Origin: Thiotrichaceae bacterium
Lineage (GTDB): Bacteria; Pseudomonadota; Gammaproteobacteria; Thiotrichales; Thiotrichaceae
Reading direction: 5' to 3'
Length of the DNA stretch: 13,673 nucleotides
Assembly (NCBI GenBank): GCA_015494435.1
Contig: WGBH01000154.1
Location: 1 to 13,673 of the forward strand
Both the position numbers and the translations under genes were made by a program. Positions within the stretch are counted from its first letter, which is position 1. Every line of letters begins with the position of its first letter. Under the pieces are notes generated by a model that was given only the letters and a program-made list of their open reading frames with translations, was not told the DNA's origin and did no database searches. Positions 1 through 6,905 of the stretch are shown in pieces.

Positions 1-143
1 AGGTAACGTAACGACTAAGGTGTTAACTGGGGAATGAAGGATGCCCAAATTTTATATGATTTTTTTGGAACGGTTTCTAGTATCTTTCCTTATCTCATTA
101 GATAATGATAAACACGAAAAATATAAATCAATGAGAAATTTGC
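1..143. other. Upstream edge and 5' region of the trpD2-like gene
   Basis: No complete gene is visible here. One + frame (bases 2-37) is open from the window edge to a TGA and could be the tail of an upstream protein, but eleven codons cannot identify it. The rest is A/T-rich and holds overlapping short palindromes at about 90-111, described separately. A GAGAAA at 133-138, five bases before the ATG at 144, is the probable ribosome binding site of the next gene. Confidence 0.4.
90..119. promoter_or_regulatory. Fur-box-like operator candidate upstream of the trpD2-like gene
   Basis: Bases 101-119 match the classical 19-base Fur box (GATAATGATAATCATTATC) at 14 positions, including the first eleven without a break. 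The same stretch overlaps two short inverted repeats: TTATCT-CATT-AGATAA at 90-105 and TCATTA-GA-TAATGA at 95-108. The position just upstream of the start at 144 suits a repressor site. A/T-rich DNA produces such matches by chance, and the right half of the box is poor, so this is only a candidate. Confidence 0.25.
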
Positions 144-1154
144 ATGACTACACAGTATAAAACAACAGATATGCCTCTGACAGAGCACAAATTTGCCCAA
201 TACGTGCGCTTACTAGGAAAAGGTAAAACAGGCTCTAGAAACCTGACTTATGAAGAATCAAAAGATGCGATGACAATGATCCTAAAAGGAGAGGTAGAGC
301 CTGAACAGCTCGGTGCTTTTATGATGCTTATGCGTTATCAGGAAGAGAGCGGTGAGGAGCTAGCAGGTTTTGTGGGTGCGACTTATGATGTGCTTAATAT
401 TCCTGACAATATGCCAACGGTTGATTTAGATTGGTCAAGTTATGCGGGTAAAGCGCGTCGTTTGCCGTGGTTTATATTATCCACATTATTATTGGCTAAA
501 AATGGTATTTCTATTTTAATGCACGGAGAGGGTAATCATACTCATGGTCGAATCTACACAGAGCAAATGCTTGAATTATTAAGTATTCCCATTGCACACT
601 CTTTTGAAGAAGCAGGTGAACATATTACAGAACGTAATTTTGCCTACTTACCTTTGCATGATTTTCTGCCTGAATTAGCACGGATTATGAATCTAAAATG
701 GATTCTAGGCTTGCGCTCTCCTGTTAATACGTTCACGCGCCTGATTAATCCTTGTCGTGCTAAATGCTCAATGCAAGGTATTCATCACCCTGCTTATCGA
801 GATACACATCAAGAAGCGTCTTTGTTATTAAAACAACCTTCAATGGCGGTTATTAAAGGCGATGGTGGCGAAACCGAGTGGAATCCTGATATGAAAAACT
901 TAGTGCGCTCAATTAAAAACGGACAACTTATCGAAGAGGAGTGGGCACCTCTTTTCCCGAAACGTCATGTTAAAGACAAAGTGTTAGACCCTTCAAAATT
1001 GGTGAAAGTTTGGGAGGGTTCTATTGATGATGAATACGGTGTTGGTGCAGTGATAGGAACAACCGCTATCACTTTATATACCATGAGTAAAGCAGATAGC
1101 CATGAAGCAGCACTTGAAATGGCTAAAAATTGGTGGGAAAACAGAAAAAAATAA
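144..1154 (+). CDS. ybiB: Glycosyltransferase family 3 / anthranilate phosphoribosyltransferase-like protein (TrpD2/YbiB type)
   Basis: The protein (336 residues) has the anthranilate phosphoribosyltransferase fold: a small helical N-terminal domain (about residues 12-85) and an alpha/beta domain (about 90-330). Family landmarks are SSYAGKARRLPWF at 98-110, where true TrpD has its glycine-rich PRPP loop; LGLRSPVNTFTRLINP at 188-203; and KGDGGETEWNP at 238-248. The altered PRPP loop and the RRLPWF signature place it with TrpD2/YbiB rather than biosynthetic TrpD. E. coli YbiB is a homodimer that binds nucleic acid without sequence preference and belongs to the LexA-controlled genes. No other trp genes are near, which also argues against tryptophan synthesis. 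It stands alone, with a hairpin after its stop, so it is probably not part of the sct operon. The precise cellular role of the family is unsettled. Confidence 0.85.
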   Translation: MTTQYKTTDMPLTEHKFAQYVRLLGKGKTGSRNLTYEESKDAMTMILKGEVEPEQLGAFMMLMRYQEESGEELAGFVGATYDVLNIPDNMPTVDLDWSSYAGKARRLPWFILSTLLLAKNGISILMHGEGNHTHGRIYTEQMLELLSIPIAHSFEEAGEHITERNFAYLPLHDFLPELARIMNLKWILGLRSPVNTFTRLINPCRAKCSMQGIHHPAYRDTHQEASLLLKQPSMAVIKGDGGETEWNPDMKNLVRSIKNGQLIEEEWAPLFPKRHVKDKVLDPSKLVKVWEGSIDDEYGVGAVIGTTAITLYTMSKADSHEAALEMAKNWWENRKK

Positions 1155-1348
1155 AGCGCAGGAAGATGCATTATTTTCTTTTGCTCTCAAATTCCATTAT
1201 ATATTCTTATCCATTAGGGCAATCATAAAGAACCTGTTTATTATTGCCTTATATCTTTAAGATTATAGCCGTTTGGTCGGAATATTTTTGCCTGATGTCA
1301 AAAATCAAGTAATGATAACAAATCTTAAGACTTGTCAATGGGCAGGAA
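1155..1348 (+). other. Intergenic region between the trpD2-like gene and sctQ
   Basis: This gap of 194 bases holds the hairpin at 1216-1250 and then an A/T-rich stretch that must contain the sctQ promoter if sctQRSTU is transcribed separately. I could not pick a convincing -35/-10 pair. A small palindrome (TCTTAAGA) lies at about 1323-1330. The sequence TAATGATAA occurs here at about 1310 and also upstream of the trpD2-like gene at about 103, but it is too short to interpret. Confidence 0.4.
1216..1250 (+). terminator. Hairpin terminator candidate after the trpD2-like gene
   Basis: The left arm at 1216-1229 and the right arm at 1237-1250 pair at 12 of 14 positions around a loop of seven bases (GAACCTG). 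The stem starts 61 bases after the stop codon of the trpD2-like gene. The tail after it (ATATCTTT) is only moderately T-rich, so termination would be weaker than at a standard intrinsic terminator. The same structure read on the other strand lacks an opposing gene to serve. Confidence 0.5.
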
Positions 1349-2377
1349 ATGATTCTGCATAAATATAAAAAAATCAATATACGGCGTTATAGCAGTGACG
1401 AGCTGGTTCGTTGGAAAAATTTTATTGCGCCCAAAACCCAATATATTGAATTCAATTTAGACGATCAGAGTGCGTCTTATCAGGTCTTTATACGTTCAGA
1501 GTTGCCTGTCATCACTGAAAAATCAGTCGGCTTATTGGTGGAAATTGAAGGTGTCCCCGCTGCATTATGGCTTTCTTGCTGGCCGTTAGTGGATCGGATT
1601 AGACAATATGTTACAGAAAGTAAGTTAAAAAACCTTCCTTTAGATTTACGAGCAGAATTGTTAGAAACGGCATTAGATCCTTTATTATCGACCATTGTGG
1701 CAAAACTGGGAGTAAAGATTAAGGTTTTAAATTTTTTAAAAATAAAACCTAGCGATATTAATAGTTTTTCTGTTGTATTTAAAATCACCGAAAATCAATC
1801 GCGCCCTATTGATGCGGTGTTGGTAATGAATACAAAATTACAACCCGTTATTGAAGCCTTAATTGGGCGCTGGCCATCGTTTTATTATTTACATGAATGG
1901 CGTAATCAAGTGACCCCCTTATTTTTTGAAGTGGGGACAATCACCTTAAGTATTGCAGAGTTACAACAAATAGAAGCGGCGGATGTGATGATGGCTGAGT
2001 CGGCTGAAAATATTAAGAATAATGAACTCTGTATTCGTCTTGTATCTAATCAGCGTTTTAAAGCAAGAGTTTATAAAAGTACCGTCACTATTGAGTCAGG
2101 GGTAAGAGAAATGTCAGATGAAAACCGTAATGATAACATCGCTACAATGGGAGATTTGCCCGTAAAACTAAGCTTTGATATTGGAGAAATAACATTACCC
2201 TTTCATCAGGTTGAAACGCTGACTTCAGGTTATGTTATTAATTTAAATGAGCCATTTGGTGAAATTGTAAAAATTCGCTCACAAAATCGTGTCTTGGGGA
2301 CAGGTGAATTAGTGGATATTAATGGCAAAGTAGGCGTGCGTATTATGACCTTATTTGGAATTAATACGAATGGATAG
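1349..2377 (+). CDS. sctQ: Type III secretion sorting-platform/C-ring protein SctQ
   Basis: This is a SctQ (YscQ/HrcQ/SpaO) homologue of 342 residues, related to flagellar FliM/FliN and part of the cytoplasmic sorting platform that receives substrates below the export gate. The clear signature is the C-terminal SPOA (FliN-like) domain at about residues 268-338, beginning LPVKLSFDIGEI and containing GTGELVDINGKVGVRI. The N-terminal two thirds are divergent, as usual for this family. The start at 1349 follows CAGGAA directly. The gene overlaps sctR by 8 bases (ATGGATAG), indicating coupled translation. Its assignment to a non-flagellar system rests mainly on the neighbours. A probable internal start is listed separately. 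Confidence 0.9.
   Translation: MILHKYKKINIRRYSSDELVRWKNFIAPKTQYIEFNLDDQSASYQVFIRSELPVITEKSVGLLVEIEGVPAALWLSCWPLVDRIRQYVTESKLKNLPLDLRAELLETALDPLLSTIVAKLGVKIKVLNFLKIKPSDINSFSVVFKITENQSRPIDAVLVMNTKLQPVIEALIGRWPSFYYLHEWRNQVTPLFFEVGTITLSIAELQQIEAADVMMAESAENIKNNELCIRLVSNQRFKARVYKSTVTIESGVREMSDENRNDNIATMGDLPVKLSFDIGEITLPFHQVETLTSGYVINLNEPFGEIVKIRSQNRVLGTGELVDINGKVGVRIMTLFGINTNG
2111..2377 (+). CDS. Probable internally initiated C-terminal SctQ fragment (SctQ-C)
   Basis: An ATG at 2111, in frame with sctQ (codon 255), is preceded by AGGGG at 2098-2102 with a gap of eight bases, a better Shine-Dalgarno arrangement than that of the full gene. Initiation here would give 88 residues containing the whole SPOA domain. 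Several characterised systems (YscQ-C, SsaQ-S and the short SpaO form) make such a fragment by internal translation, and it assembles with full-length SctQ. YscQ-C is similar in size. The spacing and position are seen in the sequence; actual production is inferred. A second in-frame ATG near codon 267 has a poorer upstream signal. Confidence 0.5.
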   Translation: MSDENRNDNIATMGDLPVKLSFDIGEITLPFHQVETLTSGYVINLNEPFGEIVKIRSQNRVLGTGELVDINGKVGVRIMTLFGINTNG

Positions 2378-3026
2378 TTTTCCTAATCCCATTATATTAA
2401 TTGGTGTTCTAACGCTTTTAGGCTTAGCGCCTTTTATTGCTATTTTAACCACTTCTTTTGTCAAAATTGTAATTGTTATTCAGATGGTGCGTAGTGCTTT
2501 GGGCTTGCAACAAGCCCCGCCTAATCTTGCTATTAATGGTTTAGCAATTATTCTTTCAATGTATGTGATGGCACCTGTAGCAATGGAAGCGCATGAGCGT
2601 TTTAGCACCTATAATGTCAGTCTTGAAGATATTCAAAATCCCAGATTACAAACTGCTGTTGAGGATAGCTTTGCACCCTTTAAAGCGTTTCTTATCAAAC
2701 ATTCAAGTGAGCAAGAACGGCATTTTTTTGTACAAACAACGAAGAGGATTTGGCCAAAGAAATATTCAGATAAAATGAGCAGTGATAATTTATTAGTATT
2801 AGTGCCTTCCTTTTTAATCAGTGAATTAACCTCTGCTTTTCAGATTGGTTTTTTATTGTACCTTCCCTTTATTATTATCGATTTAATTATTTCAAATATA
2901 TTGATTTCAATGGGGATGATCATGGTCTCGCCGATTGTTATTTCATTGCCTTTCAAAGTATTGCTATTTGTTTTAGTGGATGGCTGGGTACGCTTATTGC
3001 ATGGGCTTATTTTGAGCTATCAGTAA
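2370..3026 (+). CDS. sctR: Type III secretion export-apparatus protein SctR
   Basis: SctR (YscR/HrcR/SpaP, FliP family) has 218 residues and forms most of the export-gate helical assembly with SctS and SctT. Family blocks are clear: LAPFIAILTTSFVKIVIVI and ALGLQQAPPN near the N-terminus, then a hydrophilic loop around residues 90-135, then LVLVPSFLISELTSAFQIGF and SLPFKVLLFVLVDGW in the C-terminal membrane segments. I chose the ATG at 2370 because it gives the family length and the canonical start MDSFPNP. An upstream TTG at 2355 would add five residues. The lack of a cleavable signal peptide and the short length favour SctR over flagellar FliP. The start overlaps the end of sctQ by 8 bases. 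Confidence 0.95.
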   Translation: MDSFPNPIILIGVLTLLGLAPFIAILTTSFVKIVIVIQMVRSALGLQQAPPNLAINGLAIILSMYVMAPVAMEAHERFSTYNVSLEDIQNPRLQTAVEDSFAPFKAFLIKHSSEQERHFFVQTTKRIWPKKYSDKMSSDNLLVLVPSFLISELTSAFQIGFLLYLPFIIIDLIISNILISMGMIMVSPIVISLPFKVLLFVLVDGWVRLLHGLILSYQ

Positions 3027-3048
3027 AACTTTTTGAGAGAAAAACAGT

Positions 3049-3318
3049 ATGTCTGAAGAAATAATCGTTCATCTTACTTCGCAAGCAATGCAGTTAGTGC
3101 TTTATTTATCGATGCCTGTTTTGATTGCAGCCACTGTTGTCGGTTTGATTATTAGTTTATTTCAGGCATTAACCTCTATTCAAGAGCAGACTTTGCCACA
3201 TGTTTTCAAACTGGTTGCGGTGATGCTCTCAATTGCGTTTACGATACGTTGGTTAGGACCTGAGTTATATGATTTTACCGTCAATATTTTTAATGAATTC
3301 CCACGCTTGCCAAAATAA
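3049..3318 (+). CDS. sctS: Type III secretion export-apparatus protein SctS
   Basis: SctS (YscS/HrcS/SpaQ, FliQ family) has 89 residues, the usual family size. It has two hydrophobic helices (about residues 14-37 and 51-72) joined by the conserved segment FQALTSIQEQTLPHVFK, which forms the inner polar surface of the export gate. It follows sctR by 22 bases with GAGAG as a ribosome binding site. Its stop codon shares one base with the sctT start (TAATG), typical of terminal coupling. The order sctQRST matches virulence-type systems. No missing residues or truncation are evident. Confidence 0.95.
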   Translation: MSEEIIVHLTSQAMQLVLYLSMPVLIAATVVGLIISLFQALTSIQEQTLPHVFKLVAVMLSIAFTIRWLGPELYDFTVNIFNEFPRLPK

Positions 3319-4115
3319 TGGATGAGGGCTTATTTCTCTTATCGGAAGGACAAATATGGCTATTTGCATGGCTATTAACTGTTCCTAGAATTTTTGGAGC
3401 TTTTTTGGTAATGCCTTTTTTTAGCGCCAGTGTTTTGCCAGGTTTAGTGCGTAATGGAATCATTATGGTGCTCAGCGTTGTTGCATTACCAATGACAGTG
3501 GAGCAGGTAAAAGATTTGCCTGTCGATGCCTTTCCTATTCTTTCTCTTGTGATCAAAGAGATTATTATAGGTTTTATGATGGGGTTTATGTTCAGTATTC
3601 CCTTTTGGGCGATGAGTGCGGCAGGTTACTTTATTGATGTACAACGTGGCACCATGAGTGCGGAACAATTTGCCCCTATTATTGCCGATCAAACCACCCC
3701 ATTGGGTAATATATTAACCATAATGAGCGTTACTTTGTTGTTTGCTTCAGGTGGTTTTTTACTCCTTTATGAAGTGCTTTTGCTTAGTTATCAATCATGG
3801 CCAATTGATCGTTTTTTTCCAAAATTACATATAGATTCCGCAGTTACCATGTTGCATCAATTAGATTTATTAATGTACATCGCCGCATTGCTCGCAGGCC
3901 CTGTTGTAGCAATTATGTACTTAATAGAAATTGCTGCCGCCTTCATTGGTCGTCAAGTTCCGCAATTAAATGTATTTTTATTAACTATGCCAATTAAAAG
4001 TGGCGTAGGTATGTGGATGTTAATCTATTACGTTACCTTTCTTGCAGAGTTTATGCGTGATAAATTTCTTCATTTTGGAGAGTCGTTTCAAGTGCTTGAA
4101 AGAATTTTAAAATGA
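3318..4115 (+). CDS. sctT: Type III secretion export-apparatus protein SctT
   Basis: SctT (YscT/HrcT/SpaR, FliR family) has 265 residues, mostly hydrophobic, with about six membrane-embedded segments; it contributes one subunit to the conical export gate. Recognisable blocks are RIFGAFLVMPFF at about residues 24-35, RNGIIMVLSVVALP at about 44-57, and GYFIDVQRGTMSAEQFAP in the middle. The start overlaps the sctS stop (TAATG) with no clear Shine-Dalgarno, so it likely depends on reinitiation. The end overlaps the sctU start by four bases (ATGA). The gene looks intact and of normal length. Confidence 0.94.
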   Translation: MDEGLFLLSEGQIWLFAWLLTVPRIFGAFLVMPFFSASVLPGLVRNGIIMVLSVVALPMTVEQVKDLPVDAFPILSLVIKEIIIGFMMGFMFSIPFWAMSAAGYFIDVQRGTMSAEQFAPIIADQTTPLGNILTIMSVTLLFASGGFLLLYEVLLLSYQSWPIDRFFPKLHIDSAVTMLHQLDLLMYIAALLAGPVVAIMYLIEIAAAFIGRQVPQLNVFLLTMPIKSGVGMWMLIYYVTFLAEFMRDKFLHFGESFQVLERILK

Positions 4116-5152
4116 GTGAAGATAAAGATAGCAAAACAGAAGAAGCCACCTCGCAAAAACTGAAAAAAGCACGTGAAAAAGGTCAAGTTGCTCGTAGTGA
4201 AGAATTTGCCCCTACCTTTATGTTTATCTTTGCGGTGATGTATTTTTGGTTTGGGTGGGATAAGTTATTTAGCAGTATTAAAGAAATCCTAACTTCTATC
4301 TCCTTTATTTACACCATGGACTTCAATCTTGCATTGAGCAATATAGTGGATTCAGTAATGACAATGGTTATTTATACAATTGTATTACCTTTTTCCATTA
4401 TGATGCTAATAGCAGCTATTGTAGGCAATATTTTACAAACAGGTTTTGTACTTTCCTTTGATCCTATTATGCCTAGTGCTGAAAAAATCGATCCGTTAAA
4501 AGGGTTTGGACGTGTATTCTCCATTAAACAAGTGATTAAAACCTTTTTCTCTACAATCAAGATTACTGGTATGAGTATTGTGATTGTGTATGTGATTAGG
4601 ATCGGTATTACTGACTATATGCATTCCATTTCTCAATGTGATGTCAGTTGTCAAATGTTAGTGTTTCAAAGTCTTTTAAAACAACTGATTACAATTTTAT
4701 TGCCCATTTTAATTGTGGTTGCAATGATGGATTTTATGTTTCAACGCGCCCAGTTTCTAAAAGATCAACGCATGACAAAAGATGAGGTCAAACGAGAATA
4801 TAAAAATCAAGAAGGTGACCCTGAGATTAAAGGAGCCCGTAAAGCAGAACAACGTAAAATGATGGAGCAGGACATCACCAGAAAAGTAAAGGAATCCAGG
4901 GTTTTAATTGCGGGGATCAATTTGGTAGTCGCAATAAAATACAATGAGGATTTACCTTTGCCAATTTTGATTGCAATTGGCAAGGAAAGAATGAGCTTTA
5001 AAATGATTGAAATTGCCAATAAAGAACGTATAAAAATAGTCGCAGAACCTGAGTTAGCCAGAAAACTATCTATTGAAGGTACAATTGATCAGTATATTCC
5101 ATCCTCAACTATTCAAGAGGTTGCACGGGTTATTCAACAATCAGCAGAATAG
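4112..5152 (+). CDS. sctU: Type III secretion export-switch protein SctU with degenerate autocleavage site
   Basis: SctU (YscU/HrcU/SpaS, FlhB family) has 346 residues. The N-terminus (KTEEATSQKLKKAREKGQVA) is the canonical cytosolic lead, followed by four membrane segments (about residues 28-205) and a cytosolic domain with DEVKREYKNQEGDPEIKGARK. FlhB/SctU proteins normally cleave themselves between Asn and Pro of NPTH. Here the aligned stretch reads SRVLIAGINLVVAIKY (262-277): no Asn-Pro pair is present and the segment is one residue shorter. The flanks are well conserved, including LPLPILIAIGK and the C-terminal DQYIPSSTIQEVARVI, so the loss is local and not due to a frameshift. The protein probably stays uncleaved. 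It is the last gene of the operon, ending 73 bases before the convergent cydC stop. Confidence 0.93.
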   Translation: MSEDKDSKTEEATSQKLKKAREKGQVARSEEFAPTFMFIFAVMYFWFGWDKLFSSIKEILTSISFIYTMDFNLALSNIVDSVMTMVIYTIVLPFSIMMLIAAIVGNILQTGFVLSFDPIMPSAEKIDPLKGFGRVFSIKQVIKTFFSTIKITGMSIVIVYVIRIGITDYMHSISQCDVSCQMLVFQSLLKQLITILLPILIVVAMMDFMFQRAQFLKDQRMTKDEVKREYKNQEGDPEIKGARKAEQRKMMEQDITRKVKESRVLIAGINLVVAIKYNEDLPLPILIAIGKERMSFKMIEIANKERIKIVAEPELARKLSIEGTIDQYIPSSTIQEVARVIQQSAE

Positions 5153-5225
5153 TCATTTGAATGCTGCTTTCTTTACTATTTGTAAATGGCAAAAAAATTG
5201 ATTTTTCATTTTGCACTATCGTTTT

Positions 5226-6905
5226 TCACGATAAAAGCAACACTTCATCCATTGCCTCAAGGCCTACTTTACGATGAGTGATCAATAAAATACTACTGTC
5301 TTTTTTGTATTCAAAAACGGCATTTAATAGGGCTTTTTCTGTTTTACTGTCTAAGCCTTCTGCGGGTTCGTCGAGTATTAATATCGGTACGTCTTTTAGC
5401 AGTGCGCGTGCGATGGTGAGGCGTTTTAATTGTCCGCCTGAAAGTTTAATCCCTGCTTCACCAACCCATGTATCATAGCCTTGTTCAAGGGTTTGGATAA
5501 ATTCATGTATTTGTGCTACACGGCAGACTTGTTCTAATTCTGCATCAGTTGCATCTCGCTTGCCGAGTAGTAAATTGCGTTTGATGGTGCTGTTAAAAAA
5601 GTGATTTTGTTGCGTGACAACAGAGAAATATTGACGAATATCATCACTTTTATACGCTTCTATTGCATGTCCGCCAAAGCGAATGCTTCCTTGATTGCTC
5701 TCCCAGAAGCGGAGTAATAAATTGATGATACTACTTTTGCCAATACCACTTGCACCGACCACGCCTAAACGTGAGCCAGTGGCTAATCTAAAGCTGAGGT
5801 TATTTAATACCGTTGATGCGTCTTTACTGTAGCTAAAAGAGACGTTGTTAAATTCAATATCGTAATGCGTCGGCTTAGGTGAGTCTCCGCTAGGCTCTGT
5901 TATAAGTGGCTTTGTATCCACAATAGAAAATACGCGTCGGGCGGCGGCCAAGGTTTCAGGCAGGGTTTGAAAGGCTAAAGGTAGGGCTAATATGGCTTCA
6001 AAACTGGCCAAGGTGAATAAAGCTAACATAGGGAGGTTAGCGGGTGATAAACCTGCGCTTGTCACCAGTGGAATGGTAATAAAAACAATCAATAATAAGG
6101 CTAAATTGGCACAAAGGCTGAGTATCGCTTGTGATAGTCCGTTATAGCGTGCCATTTTGGCTTGTTGAGTGAGTAGTTTTTGGCTTAATGTGTCTATCTC
6201 TTGTGCTTGTTGTTCTGCTGCGCCATAGATTAATAATTCACCTAAACCCTGCACACTATCGACGACCTGCACACGTAATTCTGTGGAAAGACGCACAATC
6301 TCTTTGCCTGATTGTTGGCTAAGGCGATTAACCACTAAAGGCGTAATAACACCCGCAATCAGTAATAAAATCAGCTCGACTAAAGCGAGGGAATAATCAA
6401 AACGTGACAGAAAATAAAGAAAGACGAGGCTAGAAATAAAGGCGACAATCACAGGGGCAATAATCCGCAAATAGACATTTTCTAACGCGTCAATATCTGC
6501 ACGTATGCGACTGAGTAAATCACCGCTGTGATACTGTTGTAATACCGCAGGGGCTAGCGGTTCTAAGTGTAAATAAAACCAATGACGTAGCTCTGCTAAG
6601 GCGCGAAACGTGGCTTCATGTGTGACTAAACGCTCAGCGTAGCGACTGCCTGTACGAACAATCGCAAAGGCACGAATACCAGCGGCAGGACTAAAATAAT
6701 CAATAGAAGCACCTGCGATACCTGCGATTGCCATTGATGCAATAAACCAGCCCGATAATGCCATTAAACCGACATTCGCTATAATGGTTGCCAATGATAA
6801 GATAATGCCTAACAGCATCCAACCCCAATAGGGTTTAAATAATAAGAGCAGTCGCCATAAAACGGCAAAATTACTGTGCGATTGTTTGTTAGCTGTATTC
6901 ATCAT
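5226..6905 (-). CDS. cydC: Thiol (cysteine/glutathione) ABC exporter subunit CydC, C-terminally short
   Basis: CydC pairs with CydD to export reductant thiols to the periplasm and is required for cytochrome bd assembly. The N-terminal membrane domain spans about residues 15-325. VTHEATFR carries His96, which aligns with the haem-binding His85 of E. coli CydC. The ATPase domain has Walker A GASGIGKSS (384-392), signature LSGGQLKR (488-495), Walker B ILILDE (508-513) and the H-loop His544. The protein stops right after DEVLLLS, where relatives continue with a strand and helix (E. coli: DNGQIIEQGTHAELL and onward), so about 25 residues are missing. The start overlaps the cydD stop by four bases, so the two are translated together. 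Confidence 0.93.
   Translation of the reverse strand: MMNTANKQSHSNFAVLWRLLLLFKPYWGWMLLGIILSLATIIANVGLMALSGWFIASMAIAGIAGASIDYFSPAAGIRAFAIVRTGSRYAERLVTHEATFRALAELRHWFYLHLEPLAPAVLQQYHSGDLLSRIRADIDALENVYLRIIAPVIVAFISSLVFLYFLSRFDYSLALVELILLLIAGVITPLVVNRLSQQSGKEIVRLSTELRVQVVDSVQGLGELLIYGAAEQQAQEIDTLSQKLLTQQAKMARYNGLSQAILSLCANLALLLIVFITIPLVTSAGLSPANLPMLALFTLASFEAILALPLAFQTLPETLAAARRVFSIVDTKPLITEPSGDSPKPTHYDIEFNNVSFSYSKDASTVLNNLSFRLATGSRLGVVGASGIGKSSIINLLLRFWESNQGSIRFGGHAIEAYKSDDIRQYFSVVTQQNHFFNSTIKRNLLLGKRDATDAELEQVCRVAQIHEFIQTLEQGYDTWVGEAGIKLSGGQLKRLTIARALLKDVPILILDEPAEGLDSKTEKALLNAVFEYKKDSSILLITHRKVGLEAMDEVLLLS

Noticed and set aside
12..24. CGACTAAGGTGTT at the left edge is repeated inside cydD near 8298
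   Set aside because: A shared 13-base word is expected about once by chance in a window of this size.
1..37. Open + frame from the window edge ending in TGA, possibly the C-terminal tail of an upstream gene
   Set aside because: Only eleven codons, with no recognisable motif; too short to call a gene.
1165..1227. Small + reading frame of 20 codons starting at the ATG near 1165, hydrophobic N-terminus
   Set aside because: AGGAAG lies too close to the ATG, the frame runs into the hairpin, and no known small protein fits.
2355..2369. Alternative TTG start for sctR five codons upstream
   Set aside because: The ATG at 2370 gives the conserved start and length and the usual overlap with sctQ.
2370..5152. 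Reading the export genes as flagellar fliPQR-flhB
   Set aside because: SctR lacks the FliP signal peptide and is short, SctU is shorter than FlhB, sctQ leads the operon, and no flagellar genes are nearby.
5153..5225. Possible convergent terminator between sctU and cydC
   Set aside because: Only A/T-rich weak pairings (for example GCAAAA with TTTTGC); no stable stem with a clear U-tract could be drawn.
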